Positions 22,323-31,923 of a stretch of 64,000 nucleotides of DNA are shown here, one piece after another. Every line of letters starts with the position of its first letter. Positions within the stretch are counted from its first letter, which is position 1. The DNA comes from Hippophae tibetana (lineage: Eukaryota; Streptophyta; Magnoliopsida; Rosales; Elaeagnaceae), in the NCBI GenBank assembly GCA_037013495.1, contig CM072805.1:9768601-9832600 (forward strand), given 5' to 3'. The translations under genes and the position numbers were made by a program. The notes beneath the pieces are model-generated. The model was not told where the DNA came from and made no database searches. It saw nothing but the letters and a program-made list of their open reading frames with translations.

Positions 22323-23149
22323 AGGAATAGCGTTTTTAAATTATTTATCAAAATTTTAAAAACATTTTTGTGCTGTAAATAATTGTGATATTTTAATAAT
22401 AATCAAATTTCAAAATTCATAATAAATAAAAAAATAAATAAAAAAATAAAAAAATAAAAAATAAATAAAAAAATAAAAAATAAATAAAAAAATAATTTTT
22501 TTAATTGTAAAATAATTTAGAAATTTGAAATTTGAAGTAAAAAATTTTACCGTTCATGAATAGTAAAAAAAAAAAAAAAATTTCAAAATTCAAAAAATTT
22601 TAAGTTAATAAGAAATAATATAGCGTGAATAGTAAAATAAAATTACCGTTCATAAAAAAAAAAAAAAAAATTTCAAAAACTTAAATTTCAAAAAAAATTT
22701 AAGTATATAAGACATTATATAGCGTGAATAGTAAAATAAAATTACCGTTCATGAATAAAAAAAAAACATTACTTGAATTTATACCTAATTAACTAAATAA
22801 CATGAAAAGTAAAAATCTAAGGGAGTTCTGTCTAGGAGACTAGTTCTTGAAAGCCTTTGTGCCACTAGTCTTTCCTGGGAACGTTGCTCTGGCTAGGAGA
22901 ATGGTATTTAAGGAGCCGTTTGCACCACCATTCTTTCCTGGGAGCACTCTTGGTTAATACTAATTATGTTACAAAAAAAAATATAAAAAAAAATTAAAAA
23001 AAAATTAAAAAAAAATGATAAAAAAAAAAAATTCTTCTTTTTAGGGTTTAACTAGTTTTGTTTAGTGCTTTGTATTAAATAACATGTAAATTTTCTCTAA
23101 ATTTTTTATTTTGTTGACAGGAGTTTTAAATTTACATTTACAATAGTCT
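22323..23149 (+). other. Leader of element B, with A-rich repeats
   Basis: Non-coding leader. 22386-22510 is an (AAAAATAAAT)n-like tract. 22540-22760 contains a ~110-bp unit repeated about twice (TTACCGTTCATGAATAGT, poly-A, TTTCAAAA, TATAGCGTGAATAGTAAAAT). Two stem-loops follow at 22831-22943. A run of poly-A blocks at 22970-23030 and a pyrimidine-rich stretch ending in ACAG (23111-23120) precede the gag1 ATG. Confidence 0.7.
22831..22943 (+). other. Twin leader stem-loops with paired substitutions
   Basis: SL1 (22831-22880) pairs CTAGGAGACTAGT with ACTAGTCTTTCCTGG. SL2 (22892-22943) pairs CTAGGAGAATGGT with ACCATTCTTTCCTGG. Both have a two-base AA bulge on one arm and similar loops. At two stem positions both partners differ between SL1 and SL2, so pairing is preserved. 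SL1 is also kept in the older relative at 51751-51870. Confidence 0.75.
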
Positions 23150-24487
23150 ATGCGTGGTAGGAGATCCTTAGGAAACCCTCTTACACCATATGTAAATAAT
23201 TTTCATAAATTTAAACAAGTGTCAACAAAACTGGATTCTACCCATCAACCTGTTTTTGAGCCAAACATAGAACCAAGTCTTAATCCTTTGCTAGAACCAA
23301 AAGAAATGGAGGAAAACCAACATATTAGGGAAACCACGATGAAGGAGTTTGCAAGACCGGTAATAGGCACGGCAACTGCCGCTATCCAGTTGGGAGAGGC
23401 TGCTCGGAATTATGACCTTAAAAATATTCATTTTTCTATGCTTCCTTCCTTTTATGGGCTACCTAATGAAGATTCTCTTTCCTTTATGAGAGATTTCTAT
23501 GCTACGGTCCAAACATTCCCCCTCGGTATTCTAAACGAGGATCAACTTAGGATGAGATGTTTTCCCTACACTCTAAAGGATAAGGCCAAAGCTTGGTTGA
23601 TGTCACTTCCCCCAGGTTCTCTGATGACATGGGGTAACATTTACAATAAATTCATGGGAAAATTCTATTCCCATCAAAAAACATCAGAGTTGAGAGGAAA
23701 GATTGCTACTTTCTCTCAGATGGATGGAGAACCATTCCATGAAGCTTGGGATAGGTTCAAGATGTTTCTCACTCAGTGTCCCCATCATAGCTTTCCCCTG
23801 CAGTTGCAGAACCAATTCTTTTACGATGGACTTACACAACAATGTCAGTTCATTGTCGACAACGCTGCAGGAGGAGCAATAGGAGAAAAGACTGCCTCAG
23901 AGACGTATAACCTCTTTGAGATGTTGGGTGCTAATTCCCAACAGAAAAGCTCCCGAGTGAGAAAAGCTGGAGTTCATGAAATCGACTCCAGTAATGAAGT
24001 TCAACAACAACTTGTTCAACTGACTAAGCAAGTTGCCCTTCTCGCTACACAAACCAACACCAATAATGAACAATATGGTTTGTACAGCAACATGGGACAT
24101 GGTACTGAAGCCTGTCCATATCAAGGAGAAACAACTGGACCTGAACAGGTCAATGTGTTGGGAGCGTATCAACAAAGACCAAGGTTTGACCCCAACTCAA
24201 ATACCTATAATCCTGGGTGGAGAAGTCATCCAAATTTCTCTTGGAGGCAAAACAACCCTCCTTTCACTCAAAGCTCAAACCAAGCAGGTCAGCAATTCCA
24301 CCCACCTATTCCAAGAAGCATTCCCAATAAACCAACCTTGGAGGACAACTTGAATTCTTTTATTCAAGTATGTAGGGATAATCAATCTAAAACCAATCAA
24401 CGGTTGGACTCTGTGGAAGCTTCTATCAAAAAGGTGGAAGTTCAAGTTGAACAGTTAGTTGAACATTTGCAAAAAGGCAAAGACTAA
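23150..24487 (+). CDS. Gag1, upstream Gag paralogue of element B
   Basis: 445 codons, uninterrupted. N-terminus MRGRRSLGNPLTPY, then a linker to about residue 60. The gag core follows, with [96 protein letters not shown] and [21 protein letters not shown] degenerate zinc knuckle lies at residues 309-322, where Tyr309 and Tyr312 replace the first two Cys, with His317 and Cys322 kept. The C-terminal heptad-like segment (VEASIKKVEVQVEQLVEHL) is probably coiled coil. It ends in TAA and is followed by the hairpin pair. It aligns along its length with Gag2, so it is a true paralogue. Start chosen at the first ATG; the homologous start is kept at 51602 in element D. Confidence 0.92.
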   Translation: MRGRRSLGNPLTPYVNNFHKFKQVSTKLDSTHQPVFEPNIEPSLNPLLEPKEMEENQHIRETTMKEFARPVIGTATAAIQLGEAARNYDLKNIHFSMLPSFYGLPNEDSLSFMRDFYATVQTFPLGILNEDQLRMRCFPYTLKDKAKAWLMSLPPGSLMTWGNIYNKFMGKFYSHQKTSELRGKIATFSQMDGEPFHEAWDRFKMFLTQCPHHSFPLQLQNQFFYDGLTQQCQFIVDNAAGGAIGEKTASETYNLFEMLGANSQQKSSRVRKAGVHEIDSSNEVQQQLVQLTKQVALLATQTNTNNEQYGLYSNMGHGTEACPYQGETTGPEQVNVLGAYQQRPRFDPNSNTYNPGWRSHPNFSWRQNNPPFTQSSNQAGQQFHPPIPRSIPNKPTLEDNLNSFIQVCRDNQSKTNQRLDSVEASIKKVEVQVEQLVEHLQKGKD

Positions 24488-24553
24488 TTTGAAACTTAAA
24501 CGAATTCAATGAAGAGGAGACATTGAGTTTTTCATTCTGCAATCTCCAAGCAA

Positions 24554-24603
24554 CGTCTTACTAGAAGACGATAAATTTTAGTCCTGTATGGGAGGTCACC
24601 CAT
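24554..24603 (+). other. Hairpin pair after gag1
   Basis: CGTCTT-ACTAG-AAGACG (24554-24570) and ATGGG-AGGTCAC-CCAT (24588-24603). The same two-hairpin order occurs after pol at 30013-30060 and in the decayed copy near 43490-43530. Confidence 0.75.
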
Positions 24604-24828
24604 TATGTATTTTCCTTTGTTTTAGTTTGCGTGTAATAAAAATTCAGATGAAATAAAATTCGTTTGTTTCAAACATTCTGTCCATTCGTTTAAAAAAAAA
24701 AAAAATTAGGTTCCTTGCACTTTTTGCATTTACGTTTTATCAAGTTATAAATATTTTTTAGAGATATCTACTAAAAGCAAATTGTTGATACACAATAGGA
24801 GGAGGATCATTTTCAACTACAAACAACC
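24604..24828 (+). other. Spacer between hairpins and gag2
   Basis: Non-coding, AT-rich, with a poly-A run at 24691-24704. The GGAGGAGG purine block at about 24800 and an ACC before the ATG at 24829 are near the gag2 start. Confidence 0.5.
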
Positions 24829-26427
24829 ATGGGAGATGCTGAAGATAGGCGGAAAAAGATGAAAGAATATACAATGCCAATCATTGGCAATGTAACTTCC
24901 GGTATCCAATTACAAGAGGCTGCAAGGAATTATGAATTGAAAAAGATTCATTATTCTTTGTTGCCTTCCTTTTACGGTATCCCTAATGAAGACCCTTTAA
25001 ATTTCATTCGAGAATTCTATGCTATTGTCCAAACCTTTCTACTACATGCAATTAATGAAGATCAACTTAGGATGAGGTGTTTTCCTTACACTCTCAAAGA
25101 TAAAGCTTGGTCATGGTTCATTACTCTACAGTCAGGTTCGCTTAAAACTTGGGAGGCAGTCTATGAAATTTTTATGGGTAGGTTCTATTCCCATCAAAAG
25201 ACTGTTGATCTAAGAAAAAAGATAGCAACATTTTCTCAAATGTATGAAGAGCCCTTTCATGAAGCTTGGGAACGATTCAAACTCCTTTTCATTCAATGTC
25301 AAAATCATAGCTTTCCATTACAGCTACAAAACCAATTCTTTTACGATGGATTGACACTACAGAGTCAATACATGGTTGATAATGCTGCTGGAGGTGCTGT
25401 ACGAGAAAAGACCGCAGAGGAAACCTATAATCTCTATGAGCTATTGGGTTCTAATTCCCAACAAAGAGGTGGTAGAAGGAAAGCAAAGGTCAATGAAGTC
25501 GGCTCTGATAATGAGATAACCTTGCAACTTGCTGAATTGACTAAACAAGTGAAATTCCTCACTTCCCACCAAATTTCAAATCAAGAGGTATGTGAAGTGT
25601 GTTGTTCAATTGGGCATGGTACTCATAATTGTTCAAATACTTGTGATTCTAGTGTCGATGCCATAGAGGAAGTCCAATCTTTTCAAAGGTATCATCCAAA
25701 CACCTATAATCACCCAGCCTACACCCAATATCCAACACTAAGGTCGGATAACAACCACCCTTACCCACCAAGCCAACCTTTTAAACCAACCTTAGAAGAT
25801 AGCTTGAATGCTTTTATTCAAGTTAGTCGTGACAACCAATTGATGACTAATCAAAGGTTGAACACCATGGAGGCTTCGGTTAAAAGAATTGAATCTAAAG
25901 TTGGGCAACTGGCTGAACAAATGCAAAAGAAAGAACCAGGAAAGTTGCCCAGTCAACCAGAACAAGCAAAGGATGTTAGAACCCTTCGAAGTGGTAAGGT
26001 AGTCAATACCAGTTTACCTGAAATCTCTAACAATCTACCTTGTAGTTCAGGTAACAAAGAAGGCGATACTCTAATCTCGCAAAAAGGAGAAACAAGTGTT
26101 AAACTTAACAAGCCTTCTGAAAAACTCATTGGGGGGTCATCTGACACCCCCAAAATTCAAAAGACAACAGAACCACACCAGATACAAGTACCTTTTCCCC
26201 ACCGGTTAAAAGAGTCCAAACAAGATAAGCAATTCAATGATCTTTTTAATATGCTCTCTAAAGTGAATATCAATTTACCATTGTTAGAAGTGATCATGAA
26301 TGTGCCCTCATATGCCAAGTTTTTCAAAGAGTTGAACACTAAGAAAAGGAGGTATGAACTGAATGAACGAGTAGTAGTATCAGAAATTTCTAGCGCTGTA
26401 CTTCAGCACAAACTACCCCTAAGTTGA
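24829..26427 (+). CDS. Gag2, downstream Gag of element B
   Basis: 532 codons. Same gag core as Gag1 ([91 protein letters not shown]). It has an intact CX2CX4HX4C zinc knuckle at C255, C258, H263, C268. A coiled-coil-like segment ([20 protein letters not shown]) and a longer C-terminal tail follow ([44 protein letters not shown]) that leads into the protease in this lineage. The frame ends at TGA (26425-26427), one register away from pol. Its extra tail and real zinc knuckle mark it as the ancestral Gag-Pol Gag; Gag1 lacks the tail. Confidence 0.93.
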   Translation: MGDAEDRRKKMKEYTMPIIGNVTSGIQLQEAARNYELKKIHYSLLPSFYGIPNEDPLNFIREFYAIVQTFLLHAINEDQLRMRCFPYTLKDKAWSWFITLQSGSLKTWEAVYEIFMGRFYSHQKTVDLRKKIATFSQMYEEPFHEAWERFKLLFIQCQNHSFPLQLQNQFFYDGLTLQSQYMVDNAAGGAVREKTAEETYNLYELLGSNSQQRGGRRKAKVNEVGSDNEITLQLAELTKQVKFLTSHQISNQEVCEVCCSIGHGTHNCSNTCDSSVDAIEEVQSFQRYHPNTYNHPAYTQYPTLRSDNNHPYPPSQPFKPTLEDSLNAFIQVSRDNQLMTNQRLNTMEASVKRIESKVGQLAEQMQKKEPGKLPSQPEQAKDVRTLRSGKVVNTSLPEISNNLPCSSGNKEGDTLISQKGETSVKLNKPSEKLIGGSSDTPKIQKTTEPHQIQVPFPHRLKESKQDKQFNDLFNMLSKVNINLPLLEVIMNVPSYAKFFKELNTKKRRYELNERVVVSEISSAVLQHKLPLS

Positions 26428-29400
26428 AAGACCCTGGAAGTTTTATTATAAACATAACTATGGGGGATAGGAAGGTTGCTAAAGCAATGCTTGATTTAGG
26501 TGCTAGTATAAATTTGATGCCCTACTCTATATTCTTACAACTCAATCTAGGGGATTTAAAACCCACAACTATGTCCCTTCAACTTGCAGATAGATCTCTT
26601 AAATATCCAGAGGGAATAGTTGAGGATGTTTTGGTACAGGTAGACAAACTGATAATACCTGTTGACTTTGTGGTTCTGGATATGCAAGAAAATCCAGCAT
26701 TGGACAGAGAGCACACAATATTGCTTGGTAGGCCATTTATGGCAACTACTAAAACTATTATTGATGTCCAAGATGGAAATTTGACAATGACAGTCTTAGG
26801 GGAGACCGTTCATTTTAAAGTTTTTGATTCTTCACCTTTTCCTTCTATTTCTGCCATCGATGAAATATTCGAAGTTGATCCTTTGGATAATCTTGTCCAA
26901 AGCACCTTTTTACAAACCAGAATAGAAGACAAGCTTGAAACCGTTCTTACACTTGAAAAGGTTGAAGAAGATTTAGATGAGGAAATTAATGGGTACCTTA
27001 AACAACTAGACAATGATGAAGTGATGACAAAATCTAGTACACTTTTAAATCTACCCAGTTCTTCATCTAGTAAAGAGACCAATCCACCTGAACTTGAACT
27101 CAAAGTCTTACCTGAGCACTTAAAATATGTGTTTTTGGGAGAGGGAGAAACTTATCCAGTGATAATTTCTTCAACCTTGACCAAACCACAAGAAAAGGAA
27201 CTCATCAAAGTGCTTAAACAGTTTAAGAAATCTATAGGTTGGAGTATAGGGGATATAAGAGGCATTAGTCCAACAATGTGTATGCACAAGATCAACTTGG
27301 AGGACGGTGCTAAACCTGTACGAGAGGCCCAAAGAAGACTAAACCCAAACATGCAAGAGGTAGTTAAGAAGGAAATTCTTAAATTATTAGAAGAAGGGAT
27401 TATCTATCCTATTGCGGATAGTAAGTGGGTTAGTCCAGTGCATGTGGTACCAAAGAAATCTGGGATAACAGTTGTTAAGAATGACAAAAGTGAATTAGTG
27501 CCCACTAGAATAATCACTGGCTGGAGAATGTGTATAGATTTTAGGAAACTAAATTTATATACGAAAAAGGATCACTTTCCTCTTCCATTCATTGATCAAA
27601 TGTTGGAAAGATTAGCTGGGCACGAATTTTACTGTTTTTTGGATGGACTGTCTGGATATTATCAAGTACCCATAGCACCAGAAGATCAGGAAAAGACCAC
27701 ATTTACATGTCCTTTTGGGACATTTGCTTTTCGCAGAATGCCATTTGGGTTATGCAATGCCCCTGCCACGTTCCAGAGATGCATGATATCCATTTTCTCG
27801 GACATGGTGGAAAAATTCATTGAGATTTTCATGGACGATTTCTCTGTCTTTGGGAACTCATTTGATGATTGCTTACATAAATTGACTTTGGTTTTAGAAA
27901 GATGCATTGAATGCAATCTAACCCTTAGTTGGGAGAAAAGTCATTTTATGGTTCAACAAGGGATAGTTTTAGGACATATAATTTCAAACAAGGGTATTGA
28001 AGTTGATAGGGCAAAAGTTGAATTGATATCCAAACTACCTCCCCCTACATCTGTGAAGGGGATAAGAAGCTTCTTGGGACATGCAGGATTTTACAGACGA
28101 TTTATTAAAGATTTCTCTAAAATAAGTCGTCCCTTATGTAACTTGCTATCCAAAGATGCTGATTTTGATTTCAACAATGACTGCCTTACTTCCTTTAATA
28201 CCTTGAAAGATAAACTCACATCTACCCCTGTTATAATGGCACCAAACTGGTCTTTACCCTTTGAAATAATGTGTGACGCTTCTGATTATGCAATAGGAGC
28301 AGTCCTGGGACAAAGAGTGGATAAGCGTTTACATGTCATCTACTATGCTAGCAAAACACTCAATGATGCCCAGATGAATTACACCACCACTGAAAAGGAA
28401 TTCTTGGCTATAGTATTCTCTTTAGAAAAATTTCGGTCTTATTTAGTAGGATCTAAAGTGATTGTGCATTCTGATCATGCTGCTTTAAGATACCTATTAA
28501 GTAAACCAAATGCCAAGCCAAGATTAATCAGGTGGGTCTTACTCTTACAAGAATTTGACCTAGAAATCAAGGATAAGAAAGGCAGTGAAAACTTAGTAGC
28601 TGACCATTTGTCTAGGTTGATTTCTGACTTTAATTCTCTTAAAGATGAGAGTAATGACGATATAGTTGAAACCTTTCCTGATGAACAGTTATTTTTCATA
28701 GGTCCGAACCCATGGTACGCTGATATTGTAAACTATCTTGCCACTGGTGTTTTGCGACCTAACACTTCATATCAGGAGAAGAAAAGGTTTTTTAAAACTA
28801 TTAAGGACTATTTCTGGGATGACCCTTATTTATACAAGATTGGTCAAGATCAAGTCATCCGGAGATGTGTACCTGAAGAAGAACATAAGAGCATTCTGAC
28901 TTTTTGTCATGAACTTCATTGTGGGGGTCATTTTGGAGGTGAAAAGACAGCCCGTAAGATATTACAGTCTGGATTCTTTTGGCCCACTCTTTTTAAAGAC
29001 GCTCATATGTTTTGTGCACAATGTGATAGATGTCAAAGAACAGGAAACATAAGCAAAAGAGATGAAATGCCTTTGACATCTAATTTAGTTGTTGAACTCT
29101 TTGACGTATGGGGGATTGACTTTATGGGTCCTTTTCCCCCATCTAATGGTTTTCAATACATTTTGGTTGCTGTGGATTATGTGTCCAAGTGGGTAGAAGC
29201 TATCCCCACCAAAACCAATGATGCTAATGTTGTTGTGAAATTCTTGAAAGATTTCATATTCAGTAGGTTCGGAACGCCTAGAGCTATAATAAGCGATGGA
29301 GGTAGCCATTTTTGTAACAAACTCTTTGATGGAGTACTAAACAAGTACAACATCACACATAAGGTAGCTACTCCATATCATCCTCAAACTTCCGGTTTAG

Positions 29401-29999
29401 TGGAAGTAAGTAATAGGCAAATTAAGGGAATACTGGAACGCACTGTGCGTCCCTCAAGGAAGGATTGGGCATTTAAGTTAAATGATGCCTTATGGGCATA
29501 CCGCACCGCTTACAAAACACCTATTGGGATGAGCCCTTACCGGTTAATCTTTGGGAAAGCGTGCCACCTTCCAGTTGAACTTGAACACAAGGCTTATTGG
29601 GCAATTAAAGAGCTAAACATGGATTTAGATAAAGCAGGTGAAAAACGAGTACTCCAGCTTCATGAGTTGGAAGAAATTAGGAATGAAGCCTATGAGAATG
29701 CCAAATTATACAAGGAGCGTACTAAGCGCTATCATGACAAGAGGCTAGTTCCTAAGACTCTTCACCCTGGAATGAAAGTTCTTTTATTTAACTCTCGTTT
29801 GAGATTGTTTCCAGGAAAGCTAAGATCAAGATGGGATGGACCATTCAAAATAGTTCAGGTATCTGAACATGGAGTGGTAGAACTATTGGACTCCAAGACA
29901 CAAAAAACGTTCAAAGTTAATGGCCATCGTGTCAAGCCTTATGTGGAAGAACCAAACAACATTGCTGAAATGGATTGCATTTGGCTTAGTAACCCTTAG
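26424..29999 (+). CDS. Pol polyprotein of element B: protease, RT, RNase H, integrase
   Basis: About 1190 codons without a stop, opening in the -1 frame relative to gag2; the first codon here is TTG, so it needs a frameshift or fusion and has no ATG start of its own. Protease: [14 protein letters not shown] with Asp24, and [52 protein letters not shown] and the active site FMDD at 469-472 ([13 protein letters not shown]). RNase [49 protein letters not shown]. Integrase: [14 protein letters not shown]...CDRCQRT zinc domain, then Asp899 ([10 protein letters not shown]), Asp958 (IISDGGSHF), Glu994 ([13 protein letters not shown]), with a 35-residue D-E spacing. The C-terminal part has [10 protein letters not shown] and VNGHRVKPY. 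All catalytic residues are present, in keeping with a recent insertion. Confidence 0.95.
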   Translation: MKDPGSFIINITMGDRKVAKAMLDLGASINLMPYSIFLQLNLGDLKPTTMSLQLADRSLKYPEGIVEDVLVQVDKLIIPVDFVVLDMQENPALDREHTILLGRPFMATTKTIIDVQDGNLTMTVLGETVHFKVFDSSPFPSISAIDEIFEVDPLDNLVQSTFLQTRIEDKLETVLTLEKVEEDLDEEINGYLKQLDNDEVMTKSSTLLNLPSSSSSKETNPPELELKVLPEHLKYVFLGEGETYPVIISSTLTKPQEKELIKVLKQFKKSIGWSIGDIRGISPTMCMHKINLEDGAKPVREAQRRLNPNMQEVVKKEILKLLEEGIIYPIADSKWVSPVHVVPKKSGITVVKNDKSELVPTRIITGWRMCIDFRKLNLYTKKDHFPLPFIDQMLERLAGHEFYCFLDGLSGYYQVPIAPEDQEKTTFTCPFGTFAFRRMPFGLCNAPATFQRCMISIFSDMVEKFIEIFMDDFSVFGNSFDDCLHKLTLVLERCIECNLTLSWEKSHFMVQQGIVLGHIISNKGIEVDRAKVELISKLPPPTSVKGIRSFLGHAGFYRRFIKDFSKISRPLCNLLSKDADFDFNNDCLTSFNTLKDKLTSTPVIMAPNWSLPFEIMCDASDYAIGAVLGQRVDKRLHVIYYASKTLNDAQMNYTTTEKEFLAIVFSLEKFRSYLVGSKVIVHSDHAALRYLLSKPNAKPRLIRWVLLLQEFDLEIKDKKGSENLVADHLSRLISDFNSLKDESNDDIVETFPDEQLFFIGPNPWYADIVNYLATGVLRPNTSYQEKKRFFKTIKDYFWDDPYLYKIGQDQVIRRCVPEEEHKSILTFCHELHCGGHFGGEKTARKILQSGFFWPTLFKDAHMFCAQCDRCQRTGNISKRDEMPLTSNLVVELFDVWGIDFMGPFPPSNGFQYILVAVDYVSKWVEAIPTKTNDANVVVKFLKDFIFSRFGTPRAIISDGGSHFCNKLFDGVLNKYNITHKVATPYHPQTSGLVEVSNRQIKGILERTVRPSRKDWAFKLNDALWAYRTAYKTPIGMSPYRLIFGKACHLPVELEHKAYWAIKELNMDLDKAGEKRVLQLHELEEIRNEAYENAKLYKERTKRYHDKRLVPKTLHPGMKVLLFNSRLRLFPGKLRSRWDGPFKIVQVSEHGVVELLDSKTQKTFKVNGHRVKPYVEEPNNIAEMDCIWLSNP

Positions 30000-30012
30000 C
30001 ACCAAAAAGATA

Positions 30013-30060
30013 CGTCTTGCTAAGACGTTAAACTAAGCGCTGGATGGGAGGCAACCCATC
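30013..30060 (+). other. Hairpin pair after pol
   Basis: ACGTCTT-GCT-AAGACGT (30013-30029) and ATGGG-AGGCAA-CCCAT (30045-30060), beginning 13 bases after the pol stop. Stem 1 matches the post-gag1 hairpin and stem 2 has the same ATGGG/CCCAT arms. Confidence 0.8.
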
Positions 30061-30383
30061 ATGTTAGGTAATTTTTTGTTATTTGTTTTATTTACTTAAT
30101 TTTATTGTTTATTTTAGTTTACTTGTTTGTGAATAATTTTTAAAATTGTTAAAACTAAAATATTTGTTGAGATGTTAGAAGTTCACAGCGATCTGTCTGT
30201 ATACACTTTAATGATGAATATGATGGATGCACCTGCATTTCTTCATTACTACTTACACATTCTCAAGAAATAGGTAATCTTTCTCCTCTTTTCTCTTTAT
30301 CTTTAATTTGCAGTTGTTACATTGAGGACAATGTAAGTTCTAGGTTGGGGGTGGTGAAAAGTTACCATGCTTAATAAAAAAAA

Positions 30384-30419
<36 letters not shown>

Positions 30420-31923
30420 ATTATCACAAAAATGTATCATTTCTTTAAATCAAATTTAAGTAAATAGTTAAGTCTTTGGTACTGTTAGATTAATTTTTGA
30501 AAACACATCATGAAATATTTTGTAATTATTTTTGATAATTAGTTAGTTTTTGTCATAACTAGTATTTCTTGATAAAATGTGGAAATTATATTAAACCCAA
30601 AATCGGTGTTTATGAATTTTTTTAGTGGAGACTACCCTTGTGAGATATAATTTGAGCCTAATTTCTTTTATTCAGAGTGAAATATATATTTTTTCTACTC
30701 CAAACACATTTCTTATTTATTCAAAAAGTTTAGATGATCTCTATAGGTATTAGCATTGAATGTATGAATTTTTTCTCATCTTAATAGAGTATCATATATT
30801 TTTGATTATTATTTTTGTTTAGATTAAAACGATTTGAGTAGAAATTGATAGTATATGCTTATATCTCATTCATGCATGACTGCTACAAAAACAAGAAGAC
30901 ATATCTGGGGTTACCTAAACCAAGATCAAACAGAAAAGCCACAAAATTAACCACTCACCAAAATCCAAAAAAAAAAATAAAAAAAAAATGTACAATATGT
31001 ACATGGGTTGACTCTCTAAAAAATACATATATATAAAAAAAAATGTATAGAGAGATAAAAAAATAGTATCATCTACATACTATGACCCACATTGCCTACA
31101 AAGTTGTGAGTAAAGGCTAATTACAAAAGAAAGATATAGGAAGTAATTCCCTAAAAAGTCATTGCAATTTCTTCATTTGTAAAAGCATATATCTTGAAAT
31201 TCTTTCTTAATGAGTTGGATTTATGCATGAAAATAATTTTTGTATATGATATCTTTATAATTTATACATTCGATTCCTTTCATGAGATCAATGTTAAAAT
31301 AACACTTTGAGCCTTTATTCTTTATACATATGCGAACATATTAGTTCATTTCTATACATCAACTCTTTCGCATATAAATTAGTATGAGTGTTTGAACCCA
31401 TAGGATTCAGTGCTTTGAGAGTATTGACTTGTGAGGAATAGAGTCGAAGCGAATTCTGATTCATGACACTGAAATTGGGTAAAATTAAATTGATACATTT
31501 TTGAAATGAAATATGAAAATGATTTTCGACTAATTATTGTAATAAAATCATGATTGTTTAAAGAGATTAAAATAATTTATGCTTGAGATTTTAATTATGA
31601 TCTTAAAGGAGATTAAAAAGTATGAGATATTTTTGTGATATGTTGTGTTCTTTTATTCTTAAATTAATTTTTGATTGTGTTGTAATTTTAATTTTTGATT
31701 TGATTGTTTTTATTTTTACATTTAGTTCAATGTTTGTGGGTATCATTACTGAAAACCCTCACGAGACTCAAACTCGTCCACTAGGGCAACCTAGGGGTTT
31801 AACGGCTTGTTGCATAGGCTAAATGCAACCGTTTCAATCCACGAAAGTGATTTAGGATAGTTTAATTTTTAGTTTTTATCGCTTTTCTTGCTAAGGGACT
31901 AGCAAGAAGCTGGTTGGGGGTTG
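30061..31923 (+). other. 3' untranslated region and polypurine tract of element B
   Basis: 1.86 kb without a convincing ORF; no env-like gene with membrane segments and signal peptide is seen. It contains ACATTGAGGACAATGT then TAGGTTGGGGGTGGTG (30326-30355), a (TA)n run (30387-30414), and a GCTAAGGGACTAGCAAGAAG element just before the PPT-like CTGGTTGGGGGTTG at the LTR edge. Confidence 0.7.

Noticed and set aside
30061..31923. Possible env-like gene of element B
   Set aside because: The longest frames here are about 65 codons, hydrophobic by AT bias, with no signal peptide or anchored-protein layout.
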